From positions 1,488,001-1,552,000 of the forward strand of contig CAMRHE010000077.1 in assembly GCA_947044405.1 (NCBI GenBank): a DNA stretch of 64,000 nucleotides. Direction: 5' to 3'. Positions 13,201 to 28,200 of this stretch are shown one piece after another; the stretch's first letter is position 1, and each line of letters opens with the position of its first letter. Below the pieces are notes generated by a model. That model was not told the origin of the DNA. It searched no databases and saw only the letters and a program-made list of their open reading frames with translations. The DNA is from Leptodactylus fallax. Its lineage: Eukaryota > Chordata > Amphibia > Anura > Leptodactylidae. Both the position numbers and the translations under genes were made by a program.

Positions 13201-16200
13201 CTGAGATGGGGAGAATCACACCATGCGAGAACTGCCTTGACTAGCACTACTGTGGGGCATTGTGACTAGTATTGTAATGGGATGCTCCTACTTAACTGAG
13301 CAAGAGCAATACAAGGGTGAATACAAAATACAGAACTATATTTGCAAATCAGTCTTTTATAGCTGAAAAGAGAAAACCTTTGTCTCTGGCAACTTAGGGT
13401 GGTCAAGGGATATGGAAACAGCCGAAAGCAGCTGTTCATTGCTGTTTCTATAAGTCTCATGGCTAAGATTAAGAGTAGTGTATTCCCATATCAGACATAT
13501 GATGGGCTGAAATAGGAATACCCTTTGAACAATGAATTGTAGCAAAAGATTCACAACTACATATGAAATACACTGAGCTCTGAAACCTAATAAAGTATAT
13601 TAAGAAAATGCTTAAAAAAATAGTTCCTATGCATAGAAAGCAATAACCCTTGAAGCTAGTTGACCAGGTGCCGCTCTCAGTACTCCTCTGCTGTCCTAAG
13701 CATACTAAACAATTCAAGTGTCTGATTTGTAAATCTATTCATAAAAACTTTAATATAATATGCAGTAAAGACAAATCCAACAGAAAAAGACATATATAAG
13801 TTACCTTCATGAGAGGAGGATTCAAAGGTCACCGTAACCATTTCATTGAGAACATTCCCACTGTCAGAACTCCACTGAAGCTTTAAGAAAACAAAAACGT
13901 ATATTAATAGATAGGGAAGCTGAAAGGGAATTTAGATTGTGAGCCCTTTATGGGACAGAGCTAACACTATATAAGGAATAGAAATAAATAAATAAATATG
14001 CTCTATGACACTGTAACACAGAGGGCCGTGGTGGGTCGATTTTACTTATCTTTGATATAGAATTTACCTTTTTTCTCCTAATGTGTTCTGTCATTGGTTA
14101 GATAATGGCATAATTACTGGCTGTTCTAAAAAGACTGAAAATCATGAAACACACATGAATTGGCTCAAGAAAATTGAAAGGAGGAATTGTAGTACCTGAC
14201 AGCAGTCAAGTGTTTGCTTACAACTAGACTCTTCACATTTTAACAGTCTTAGGGCCTATGTACATCAATTTTGCTCATTTGGATGTAAACAGATGCAAAT
14301 GAGTGGGCATCTGTGTACATAGGGTTCATGTTAAAGAGGACCTTTCACCATCTCTGCAAATTGCATCCTCCAATAGGTGGCGCTATACTGATTCTGGCAC
14401 AGTTGGAATTTTTTCTTTAGAAACCACCGTTCCCGAGCAATCATAAGTGTTAGTTTCAGCACCCAATATGGCAATTAGGCTCTCTACTGTCAGGTGGGAG
14501 GTCCTTGTCTTGTAGCTTTGACAGAGGACCGCCCACCTGACAGTACAGAGCATAATTACCATACTGGGTGCTAAAACTAACTGATTTCTAAGGACAGGTG
14601 GGGGCTAGAGAAAAAATTCCAACCTCAGCATCTATTGGAGAATGCAAAGAGTAACCTGGCTTCAATATCTGTGTATGTTCCAACGTCACTGGCTGCTGTG
14701 AATAGCTTATCATTGGTGGAGCCAGGTGTTGAACCCCCACCGACGTGATATTAATGAACTATCCTCAGGATAGGTCATCAATATCTTTAGCCTTTGATTC
14801 TATGGAAATAAATGTCCATCTGTTTGCCTGTATTTTTAATGGCTCAATTAAAACAAAATCGATAACAAAATCGCGATGTGAATGCCTTAACATAAACATC
14901 ATTAAAGCAATTTTATTTTTTACACAGAAATAGAGCTATTTGATGTACAACAGGCTGCACTGTTATCCTTTTTTCCTTTGTGCTATTGCACATGGATTTG
15001 TTATTTTTACACCACCTTCCATTAAACAACATTTACTAACAATCCCCATAGTATCGCCTATGGTATTCATATGTTATCATCTCCCTTACGGTTCTTGGAA
15101 TAGGTCCCTGCTCATAGATGAGCTCTCCATTTCCCAGGGCTTTTTGTGCTTCATGGATGTGATTCTTCAGGTCATTTACAGTCGGGAAGTAGGACAAATT
15201 ATGCCGTTCAGGGATTTCATCCGGTTTGAAGAGCTCACGTTCCACAAATTTCCTAATACAGGTTAAAAAAAAGTAACAGCCGATAATATATTTATTACAA
15301 TGTCAAAGAAATGTCATTTACACTTAGACTGTCTGGTCCTGTATGCTAAATTATTTGGTACCTAGAAACCATTGCATAATGACAATATCAGTTGGAAGCA
15401 AAACTCCAATATCCAGAAATGTAATATCAAACTAACGTATTACCGGACTATAAGACGCACCGGACCATAAGACACACCTAGGTTTTAGAGGAGGAAAATA
15501 GGGAAAAAAATTTTGAAGCAAAAAAATTTGGTAAAATATTTAATATATGGGAGTTGTAGTTTTGCAACAGCTGCAAGGCCACATTGACAGATGTTCCTGC
15601 AGCTGAACGGGGATGCATAGGGCATCTTTTTTTTGCGGGGCCAGGTGTACTTCTTAGTTATACCATTTTGGAGAATGTCTATTGCTTTGATCACTTTTTA
15701 TTCAAATCAGAGGCAAAACAGCGAAAAAAAACGGCAGTTCGGCACTTTTGATTTTTTTTTTCCCGCTATGATGTTCACCCTACGGGAAAAATAATTTTAT
15801 AAGTTTGTAGTATAGACGGGCATTTTCAGACACAGGGATACCTAATGTATATGTGTTTCACAGTAATTTTCTACTTTTATATGTATTCTAGGGAAAGAGG
15901 GTGCTTTACAACTTTAAATTTTTTTTATTTTTTTTTATATATTTTTTTTAAACTTTTTTTTTTTTTACTATTTTATTAGCCCCCCCCCCTCCCCCAGGGG
16001 GCTTGATCCTGCAATCATTCGATTGCAAGTCCCATAGACTGCAATACAAGTGTATTGCAGTCTATGGGAGATTCTGTACATTATTCTGTCATAGACCAGC
16101 CGCCATAGTAATATTACTATGACAAGCCAGGAAGCCTTCATAAGACTCCCAGCTGTCACAGGAACAGGACGGCTCCCACGATCACGCCGCGTGGGAGCCG

Positions 16201-19200
16201 GCCTGCAACAAGAAAGCTTTATTACCTTTAGGGGGCTCACAGGTAGTAATGCCCGCGATCAGACTGATCGCGGGCATTAGCTCCGGGTCTCCACATTACA
16301 CAGCGAAGACCCGGTTGCTAAGGCGATCGCACTGCAGCAGAGCGGCCGCCATCATCTTCACAGACCCAGCATGTGAAGTAACAGCACGGCGGATGCCGGC
16401 AGGTTCACACCACTGGGACACCCTCTCAGCTCAAGGCCCCCAGCGTCGCCCCCACTCCTCCCGCTGCAGGAAGCCAGCGGCGGCAGGAGTGGGGCGATGC
16501 TGCAACACTGTTCGTCCGCCCCCCACCCCGCCTACACACCCCACATTCGGACCATAAGACGCACCCCCATTTTCCTCCCAAATTTGGGGGGAAAAAAGTG
16601 CGTCTTATAATCCGAAAAATACGGTAATGTTTCGCTCCATAACAAAGAAAATAAACCTATGTTTACATGAATGGCGTCCAACACATGCAATAGCTTTAGC
16701 TGTTTCTTTCTTTACCTCAGCTGTTTCCTGACAGCATAAACCTCATCAAAGCCAATGGCCACCAGTTCTCGGATTTTTTCAGCCACACAAGGATGAAGTC
16801 GAGAGGACAGAGAAGAATTCTCCTCACAACTCATCTCATCCTCCTCCTCATTCGGTGGCTGAAATGGCGTGGGTGAAGAAGAGAAACAACCCGAGTCCAA
16901 ATTGTGATACTGATGCGCTTCCTGATCAGGTAGCTGGACATACCATCTGCATGACAAAACAGACCACAAAGAGAAAGAAAAACAGTATTATTTTATCACA
17001 GCACAACAATGGTTAATGAGACAAAAGTAACGAGAATTTTTCATTAGGTAAGGAGTTATAGATTAGTAATAGTATAATATTAATATAATAATATGATATT
17101 ATAATATCCAATAGGTTAGTAATGGGATACATTGTTTATCTCAATGATATACAGCAGGGGTTGGCAACCTATGGCACGTGTGCCACTCTTGGCACGCGAG
17201 GCTTATTTCCCTGGCACCCAGCAGTGGACTCCTCACCCCGCAGTTTCGATCGGACCAAACACGTCCGAAACGAAACTGCTATTATTATACTGTGGGGTCT
17301 CTTCAGACTCCCCGAGTATAATAAGCGGAGCCCCCGGGGAGATGATCAAACATAAAAAACAATGTTACTCACTATTCCACGCTCCGCAGCCACGCTGTAC
17401 TCTTCAGGCGCTTCTGCCTTAAGTCAGCTGACAGGGCCTCAGGTGTCACGTCTGTGTCTGACGTCATTACGCATAATGACGCGACGCGACCCCTGAGACT
17501 CAATGAGCGGTCGCTGACTACAGGCAGAAGCGCCCGAAGATACAGAGCGGCTGCGGAGCGTGGAATGGTGAGTAACATTGTTTTTTTATGTTTCATCACC
17601 TCTCTTTGCCCTCCACTTATTATACTCGGGGGGTCTGAAGAGACCCCACAGTATAATAATAGCTAGTGAGTGGCACAAATTGGAATATTATAAAAGTTAG
17701 AATATTATACCGTGTGCAGAGGCTACTATGGAGGATAACACAGTGTGCTGGGGCCACTATGGGACATATACCGTGTGCAGGGGCTACTATGGAGGATAAC
17801 ACAGTGTGCTGGGGCCACTATGGGACATATACCGTGTGCAGGGGCCACTATAGAGCATGATACCGTGTGCAGGGGCCACTGTGGGACATATACCGTGTGC
17901 AGGGGCCACTATGAGACATATACCGTGTGCAGGGGCCACTATGGAACATATACCGTGTGTAGGCGCCGATATGGGACATATACCGTGTGCAGGGGCCGCT
18001 ATGGGACATATACCGTGTGTAGGGGCCGCTATGAGACATATTGCTGTGTGCAGGGGCCACTATGGGACAAATACTGTGTACAGGGGCCGCTATGAGACAT
18101 AATACCAGTGCAGGGACCACTATGGGACATTATTCTGTATAACGGTGTGTTTTCTATATTAAGGATGTGTTTTTGCACAGAAAACTCAAGCTTTGTTTTT
18201 TTTTTTTTGTGCAAAAATGCACCAGTTTTACATCGAATGAAAAAGTTCCAGTGTCCTAAGACTACATCTGCATCCAGATACATAGTGTGTTTTCACCATA
18301 AGGATGCCGCCATACGGTGCTCCTGGACACATTTACCACTAATTATGGGCTGTACATGGACTTTCATTGCTTCTAATCAGAAAGTACAGGAGCGTCCAAG
18401 GAAATAGCAGTAAACGCATGTGTCCTAAAGCATCTTGTGGCAGCACTTCTGTGTTATGGTTTGTGGTATATGACTTTAGTTTAAGGGTCGTCAGACTTAC
18501 AATTATTGACCGGCACTCTGAGTACCTCATCTTTGATTTTTTTATTAAAATCGGCACGCCGAACAGAAAAGGTTGCCTACCCCTGATATACAGTATAGAT
18601 GTAAGGAGTTAAAGTTTAATTATCTGCCTTTGAAATTAATGTTCAATTTGTAGCATTCGTAAAAAGCTGAATTGATTTCCAACGTCCATCTTTTGCTGAC
18701 ACTTTGTATTCATTGATTTATTTTGTAAGTGTCAATTTAACTGCGATCTTACATCAGGCATAGATAGACAAAAGCTGCACACTAGGCAGTGTCCATATTG
18801 TACTGTGTCTGAATCATATGGCGTTTAGGTACTATTAATTATATTAGGACCCATGCAGGAGACTCTTTGGTATCATACAGCAACTTTACTATCCACAATG
18901 CTACCTGCCTCTTTTCACATCTAATGTAATGCCAAGAAATCAAAAGTTTATCATAGGGTCACGGAAAAGTACCTAAAATTCACTTTTAAGGGTGGAAAGC
19001 CTGAAGGAAGAAAGGAGAAATAAGAGTATATATGGTCCTAAGACATGCACTTGAAGGCTCATTATGTAAAGTGAATATTATAGCCCCAGTAAGTTGCTAG
19101 CTATCTGTGCATTTATACCTGTAGTTTAGTCTATGTGTAGTGCCATATTTATTTAGTATTGTCAATGTGAGCAAACAATGGGTTACATTTACTAATACAT

Positions 19201-22200
19201 CTATGATTTGGCTTAGTGTTGGCTATCTATCGGTTGACCTAGTGACCATGTTCTTTATTTGTGCACTTCCGGGCACATGAATCGTATTGTAAGCCCTGTC
19301 CCTTTTTCAAGAAATCCTGCCCTTTCTGCTAAAGCATGTCCCTCCCTCAGTCAAACAAGGCACATAAAGTGACCAAAATAGTAAAGCATTACATGACAGA
19401 TGGGTGTGTACATAGTGTATGATAGTGGGCATACCTTAGAACACCATCACTTGTTTCTAAATCCTTTTTCAATAAGTTAAATGCTTTTTCTTGTTCTAAT
19501 TTAATCAATTTCTTGTCAACCTTTGGATCTGTAGAAACTCGATAAGAAGGGAATTTCTTCACTTTTTTTATGTATATCCTAAAAAATAGAGAGTTATTAC
19601 TTATACAAACAGAACATACTATTACCATTAACTAACTACATAAAAGGCACACAAGCATTGGGTACAGCAGTGGGTCCAACGAAAAACGGCACAAATAGCA
19701 CATGGATGATATTCGTGGGCCAGATCCTGTGACTCCACGCACCCACTGATTTCCTTCAGTGAGTCCGTCCATGAGGCACTGTTCAGCGTGACACCCCCCT
19801 CCTTCCCATCAAAGTAGCACAACCCAGAGTTAATGCCCACGATCAGAATGGACTCTGACCGTGGGCATTGCTAAGTGTGATCTCCGCGCTTCCCCCCCCC
19901 CCCACCGGTCCCAACCGCCTATAGCTACTATACTATAGCTACAGTCCCTATAGCCCCTTCCCCCCAAAGCAAAGCAACTATCCCTGGGGCTGGTCCTCAC
20001 CGGCTCCGTACCTTTCACGTTGCAGGTCGGCTCCTGCACGACGAGATCGCGGGAGCCGACCTGTTCCTTTCACAGCCGACTCCCAGGTCTGTCATAGGAA
20101 TATTAATATTGAGGTCCAGCCTCAATAGTAATGAAGAAAATCTCCCATACACTGCAATACGTTGTATAGCAGTGTATGGGATGATTGCAGGTTCAAGCCC
20201 CTTAGGAGGGGTTAATAGTAAAAGAAAAAAAAAAAAAAAAAAAGTTAAAAAATATTTTAAAAAAACACAATAAAAGTTCAAGCTCCCTCCCCACTTTCAC
20301 TAGAATACATATAAAACTAAAATATTACTGTGAAACACATACACATTAGGAATCCCTGTGTCCGAAAACGCCCGCTCTACAAACTTATAAAAATATTTTA
20401 CCTCTATGGTGAATGCCGTAGCGGAAAAAAAAAAAAAACAAAAGTGCCAAACTTTTTTTTGCTGTTTCACCTCTGATAAAAGGTGAAATAAAAAGCGATC
20501 AAATGTGTGATTGTTGTTCATGGAAAAAATTAAGACCTACCCTGAAAATAAGCCCTAGCCCTTTTTTTTGGAGGAAAAAATAATATAAGACCTTGTCTTA
20601 TTTTCGGAGAAACACGGTATGTAGTGAAACTCTCACAGACTGCAATACAGTTGTATTGCAGTCTATGGGACAAGCAATCAAAAGATTGCAGGTTCAAGCC
20701 CCCAGGGACTAATAATCCCCACGTACGAAAATGTCTGGTCTACAAACGTATAGAAGTATTTTTCTCATACAGTGAACGCTGTAGTGGGTAAAAAAAATCA
20801 AAAGAGCCAAACCGCCGTTTTGCCTCAAATAAAAATTTGAATAAAAAGCTATCAAAATATCAGACATTCCCCAAAATGGTATAACTAAGAAGTACAACTG
20901 GCCCCACAAAAAAAGATGTCGTCTCTTCTTCCATATGACACTAAAGTTGCAGTGCTATCTAAATTATTTCCATGGATATAACTGTTTGAAAACACAGTCA
21001 GGATTAGGATATTTATCTGCAGCTGTATAATATATATGATATAAAAATCCCAATCCCGACTGTGTTTTCAACCAGTGACATCTCTGGAAATAAATTAGAT
21101 AGCACTGCAGCCTTAGTGTCATATGACACCAACGTTTGTATGTTTTATAAAGTCCAATATATAATTGTTTGAAGTAACCCTCCCCCACCCTAATTTTTTC
21201 TACATATTACAAAGCCGTACTCCCATACACAGCAACATTCAGTGATAGGCAAGAACAGCATTCAATACAGAAGAAAGGGGAAAAATAAAAAAAATGCAGG
21301 ATTTCAAGAAAGAGCCAAAATTTGTTAATAAAGTATATACCAAAATGTATTAATGACACAAATACTGACAGAAAATCAAAAGTTGTCTCATACCTCATAC
21401 GGTTTAAAAATAAAAAAAACTATTGGGTTTGGAAGGCAGGAAGTCAACAACTCTAAAAATGCCTGCGGCAGGAAGGGTTTAAGGAAAGAGCAAAGGAAGC
21501 AGAACTGTCAGAAAGACGAATAGAGGGGACAGAGCCCCAGAGGTGAGGATTCTGACAGTATCTTTCTTAAAGAGGGGGGCGTGATTCAGAGCTCCAATCA
21601 GAGGCAGCCAGTGTCAGAGCTCAGAATCACGCCCCTTTCCTCCTGCCTGACACCGCCCTCCTGACAGTACAGAGTCTAGATAGCATATCAGGCACCAAAA
21701 CTAACTGCACTGATTACTCAGGAATGATAGAGGCAAGAGAAAAAAAATTCCAACTATGCCAGAAGAGCAGCACCTAAAAAAAGATGCTAAAAACTGGAGT
21801 TGGTGGAGGTGGTAAAAGGTCCTCTATAGGTGCTGGAGAATACCCACCTTGCTGGACATGTTGCTTTATACATCTGCCCAGTAGTGCTTTCAATTTCTCC
21901 ACTCTTCTTGGGCTGTGATCCTTTTCTTCGTGGTCCATACTGACATTCCATTACAATTGCTCTACTTCCTACAAGGACAAATACATTTTCAACATGCAAC
22001 AAATTTGACTTGAGAGAATAACAACCTGGTGACAGAAAACATAAAGGTCTAAGTATACAGAGTATACTATACAGAGACTATACTATATAGAGATACATTG
22101 TATACCTGCATTAATAAAGGGGATTCCATCATATGGAACATACTGTGATTTCCACATTAGCCGAGTGGCTGGCTTAGCTGGGCTTGGAGACTGTCGGGTT

Positions 22201-25200
22201 CCCCACACGCTCATTGTGTGTTGCTTGTGTAGACCTAAAATATTCATAAGTTCAGCCTCACTCAGACAGAAGCCACGGTAAGAGTCTCCAATTTTCTGAA
22301 AGAGGGAATGCCAATAGAATCAAGTCAAAAGTCAAGGAACACGACCATTCGTTCTTGTAATGTAATAAATGTAGTCTTAAACATATTTTAGGGAAAAAAG
22401 AAGGGTCAACATGACACCAGTCTATTTGACTTTGGTGTTGCTCAATAACCTATACCAGGGGTAGGCAACCTTTTTGGTTCGGCGTGCCGATTTCGATTAA
22501 AAAATCAAAGTTGAGGTACTCGGAGTGCCAGTCAATAATTGTAAGTCTGACGACTATTATGTCCCATAGCGGCCCCTGCACACGGTATTATGTCCCATAG
22601 AGGTCACTGCGCACGGTATTATGTACCATAACGGCCCCTGCGCACGGTATTATGTCCCATAACGGCCCCTGCACACGGTATTATGTCCCATAGTGGCTTC
22701 TGCACATGGTATTTTGTCCCATAACGGCCCCTGCACACGGTATTATGTCCCATAGCGGTCCCTGCACACCGTATTATGTCCCATAGTGGCCCCTGCACAT
22801 GGTATTATGTCCCATAGTGGTCCCTGCACATGGTATTATGTCCCATAGTGGCCCCTGCACACAGTAAAATATTCTAACTTTTATAATATTCCAATTGTCA
22901 CCACTCACTAGCTATTATTATACTGTGGGGTCTCTTCAGACCCCAGAGTATAATAATTGGAGGGCCAAGAGAGGTGACAAACATAAAAATCAAGGTTACT
23001 CACCTTTTCCTGTGCTCCGCAGCCGCACTGTTCTCTTCGGGAGCTTCTGCCTGTAGTCAGTAACCGCTGATTGAGTCTCAGGGGTCACGTCGCGTCATTA
23101 TGCGTAATGATGTCGGACGTGACCTCTGAGGCCCAGTCAGGGGTCTCTTAGGTCAGGCAGAAGCGCCTGAAGAGCACAGAGCGGCTGCGGATCCAGGTAA
23201 TGTGAGTTAACATTATTTTTTATGTTTGATCACCTCCCCGGGGACTCTGATTATTATACTCTAGGGTCTGAAGAGACCCCACAGTATAATAATAGTAGTT
23301 TCGTTTCGGCCGTGTTTAACCGATCGAAACTGCTGAGTGAAGACTTGGGTCGCTGTGCCAGGGAAATAAGGCTCACATGCCAAGAGTGGCGGGGGTTGCA
23401 GACCTTTACATTGTGTCTGATTGAAAGAAACTCATGCCTTTGAGATTATATATAAACAAAGATACCGAACCAAACATTTTAAATTCAATGAATACATATA
23501 TATCATATAAATTACATAATATGTTATGCTGGAATCTTACCTCACAATTCCTTAGACGTCGTGCCCATATAGGAATGTTGGGAGGAAGTGGTTGAAGTGG
23601 TTTAGGAAACTGTTCTACAGATAACCTAAAAACATGTTTTAAAGAGTTTATTTCAGTCTTCTGTACATAAACTCTAATGAGAAAATCAGGCTTTGAGTAA
23701 TCATAATAGTGGTGATCAATAGTTTCGGGGCTTTCAGGGTGCTAAATATTGATGGCCTATCCTTAGGTTAGTCCATTAAACAACAGACTGTTGGGAATCC
23801 AGTTGTGTGAAGGGGCCGCGTCACTCAGCCAAGTGCTGCAGCCTCTGTATTGCTTGCATTGCATGCCATCCACTTTGAAGCCGCTGTGTCTGGTGTTGTA
23901 GTTTTATTCTATTCACTTGTCCCAGTCCTAAGGATCGGCTTATTTTTTTTTTTTTTTTTTTTTTTTTACATTTTTTGCTAACTCACCAGCAATGTTCTAG
24001 CATTGTAAATGTTTCATCCCAGATCAGTTGCATCTATACCTTTGAACTAGGGCAAGGCTGACCTAAGTGAAAATCACAATTAATTGAACATTTTACGTCG
24101 ATTACGATTAATGAACGATTATTTTAGGACACTCCTTTTTTACATAACACACCACCTATTTATATGCCACTGAATTTTGATTTTGGTTATTCACATATCA
24201 GCAATCCTGATTGGATATTGTAGATGGAGTACTGTTACAGACAAATCCTTTAGCCAATGGGGGGGGGCCCCCCCCGGCTTATCTCAAAATAAACACAGTT
24301 TGTTAAAGCTAACCCTGCTTATCTCTGGGGGAAACGCGTTGAGGATAGTTTTATACAAATAGGGGCTCTGTTTACATTGCTAAAGCCTCTTAGAGGATAG
24401 CTTTAACAAACAGGGGCTGTGTTTATTTTGAGATAAGCCTCTTAGAGGATAGCTATATACAAACAGGGGCTGTGTGTACATTGTTATAAACCTCTTAGAG
24501 GATAGCTTTATACAAACAAGGGCTGTGTTTACATTTTGTTAAGCCTCTTAAGATAGATCTATTCAAACAGGGGCTCTATTGACCTTGTGATAAAGCCACT
24601 CACATGCTGCTGATTATTGAACACTTAGTTTAGCTGTTTTTCAAACAGAGGCTTTATGGACATTGTGAAAGCTACTTATGTGATGTTGTCTGCTTAATGC
24701 CATATGCAGCAACACTACAGACGTCATTTTCTTTGTAGTGCATTGTACACTTTTTAATCAGATTATTAAAGGTTATATTTTAGGTATTAGTGCTAGTTTG
24801 TTATTTTTTCTCTTTGATAGTATATTTGAGCACGTTTAGTTACTCTACATTTGTTTACCTCTCTATATTATTGGTGTATGCTGGTGGTCTGCATCTGGTG
24901 AAGACCTGCCTATGCATCAATAAAAAAAAATTAGGAAGTAAAAAATAATAAAATAAATACAAAATAATAATATCATATGCTGCACTAAACAGGCAAAGCA
25001 ATTGCTAGTGTTTCTTTAAGATAGCACTCCAACAGATATTCATCCTGACTCCACCATAAATATGCATGCTGGGGAGAGGGGAATAAACCGCAGCCAGTAT
25101 CCTCCAGCAGTGGTAACCAAGAATCAGGTCTGTCGAAATCAGCCATCACTAAAGAGTTGGGAGACCCCCTTTCCCACCATATACTGTACAAGAGATAATT

Positions 25201-28200
25201 GACTAATTTGGACAGAGTGAAGAAATCAGGCGATACCTTTTAGAGGCTAACTGAATATATTTGAATTTGGACAGAAACAGCAAGTTTGGTTAACGTTTCC
25301 CTGTATATTGAATGGTCACCTTTACTGTGGGTAACAATGTATTTAACCAGCTCATATGTATCATTGCTCACCAGGGTAATTATCTATTTTTCCCATGACT
25401 GTAAAGATCTGCCATTGATTTGTCTAGTCTATGTAGCATCTCAGACACGTGCTACAGCATATTTGTGCAGTGTGAAAGTGTCCATGTCCAAGAATATAGA
25501 TACAATGGAGTAGTAAAACATGATTTCTTACCTGGCAGGTGATTTCTTAGATACACCAAGTGTAGTGTTGGAGTGAATTATTAAGCTGTTGGTGTTCTCT
25601 GGAGCATCATTCCCTGAGATATTCTGCACAGTCTGCATGCTCTCTCTCGTCTGGTTGTGTTCTACAGGCTCTTCATACCATAAAACACAATTGTTCATTA
25701 AAATCACATGCTGTCAAACAGTCATTTGGGTTATCCTCACAATAAAACCGTCTCTTTAGTCAGTAAATGTAAAATCTATATATTCACTACCATGTTTGTG
25801 TTTAGACATTTTCCCTCTCTTGCTACAGGAAACCAACAAAGTGCAAAGTTTCTAAGATGTTAATTCAGATATGAGGATACATCATCCACTTATAAAACAT
25901 TCATATTGTGTTATGCTTAGGGCATTTTGCCTGGAGTGTTCTTTAATACCTTGCTTCAGCATGACCAACCAATACAAATACTGCAGAAAATGGAGTGGAA
26001 ACCACCGGAGAAAAGATTTAGGATACTGTGCTTCCCCTCTCAATGGCCAATAACCACATCAGTAGAATAAAATGTGGAGCGAAAATCTTTTATATAATTA
26101 TAAGTGAAAGGGGTTGAACCATTAAGGACACATCCCCTATCCACAGGTTAAGTGTCAGATCGCTCAGAGTCCAACCACTGAGTCCTTCAGCAATGAGGAG
26201 GAGGATGGAAAGTCCTCTGAAGGGATGCCTCGTCCTTCTGAAGGGAGCACCGATCACACTCAGAGATTGCAGTTCCGGAAATCCCAAGGCAATGAATGGT
26301 GCACCGGTCATACAAACACACTTGTGCTCCATTCACAAAGAGGAGGCATTGGGGACTATCAGTCCTCCATTCTCCTGATTGCTGGAGAACCTGGTGGTTG
26401 GACCTCCAGTTACCTGACACTTATCGGTGTCTTTTATGGAACAACCACTCTAAGTATAAAAGTTAAGTATAAAAATCCAGCTAGGGGAACTGCTAAAAAA
26501 TGACTTTCATTATATATGCAAATTAGACAACATGTGTAATATCTGTGTATGACATCTGACCCCTTCCAGAACCTCAGTCACGCCATTATGTGTATAGTTC
26601 TAATAAGAATGCGTCATGCTAATCGGCCAGCCCTGAAGTCATGTAACTGACAGCATGGTGGCTCAGTGGTTAGCACTGATGCTTTGCAGCTCTGGAGTCC
26701 TACGTTCAAATCCAGCCAAGGACAACATCTGCATGGAGTTTGTATGTTCTTCCCTTGCTTGCGTGGGTATCCTTTGTATACTCTGCTTTACTCCCACACT
26801 CCAAAAACATATAATAGAGATTTTAGATTGTGAGCCTTATTTCGGACAGTTAATGATGACAGTATTTGTAAAGAGCGGTGGAATAGGTTGTTGCTATATA
26901 AGTAAATAAATAACTTGCATATAAAATAAAGGTAATTTTTAGTGTAAACAGGATTTTTATACCTTACCATGTTAATAAACCACTTTAGCTCAGTGGTGAC
27001 GGTTTCACACCTAACATCAATCAATATTCCATTTTTTAATCTCCACTATCTGATAGGTTTCGTTGGCTTACTTATTGTTACCTTGAGGAATAAGAAGCTG
27101 GGCTGTTGTCTGGTTGGAGGGAATGACATTGACGTGGAACACTTGTCCATTCTCTGATTCACTGGCCAATATCATCTTTATAAAATAGAAAAAGAAATAA
27201 GTGAAAAGTGATCAGCAGTACACAGCCACAGTATAACAACATGCATACATATATCACTTGCACTTCTTATTTATTATGTACAGTTATTCCTGTCAATGTA
27301 GTTTCTGAATGACATGTATGGATGCATACCAGTTATCATTTTCCTCACTTACATAGATTATTATGGCCCTTCTATCATGTTATGCATTATCTGTATATAT
27401 ATTACTAGAATTACATTCTATATGAATTATACAACTAACTTACCATCTGAGGAGTGTTGCCAGACAATGCCTGAATCTCATACCGGATGGAATTTCCATC
27501 TTGATCTATAAAGTGGTATTGTTCAGTAAGTGCTGAGATCTGCTGTTGTGAGGCATCCTAAGGACAAAACAAAGTGGGGCAGATTTACTAATAGTGTCTA
27601 AGACCAGGACCACGCAAGCTGAGACTAGACAGGTTTAAAATACTCCAGATTTATCACAGTGACTGATGCTAGGTGATACATCTGGCACATATTCAGACTC
27701 GCTATCCTAAATTTACACCAAATTTCACCAAAATTGTGGTGCATTTTCTGGCACATGGTGTCACATGTTAAGTGATCGCTAACTTTTCACATAACTTATG
27801 CTCAGTTCATAGAATACGCCATCCTGAACATAATAGCAAATCAATTTAATAAAAAAATTAGATATTTTTCACCCTAAAACTGTGTTGAAAGTTCTGCCAC
27901 TAGGGGGATCCTATCATTTAAGACTGCTGTCCACTACTGGTTCTTAAAGGGGTTATCAAGCTTCCAAAAATGATCTGCATATACATCCACAGCAGTGCTA
28001 AGTACTCACTGTTCCCTTGTGCAGACTTTTGCTTGGCTTTATTTTACTTGCTGCTCCTTGTATCAGTTATTTACATACAGTGAATCTGTGGACAAACTAC
28101 ATTTCCCATGATTCATCTGCCTGCTTTCACTCTCTGTGTTTGCTGCTCACAGGAGGGGGGAGTGAGCTTGCAAACAAAACATCACAGCAGCATGTGACCT

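Noticed and set aside
17155..18585. CRISPR-like array of regular repeats at 17.7-18.1 kb
   Set aside because: The repeats are contiguous 31-bp units without unique spacers, in a vertebrate intron inside a transposon.
26653..26730. A functional tRNA gene at the A/B-box sequence
   Set aside because: The head is followed by SINE body and tail, and no cloverleaf with a proper acceptor stem can be formed from what I see.
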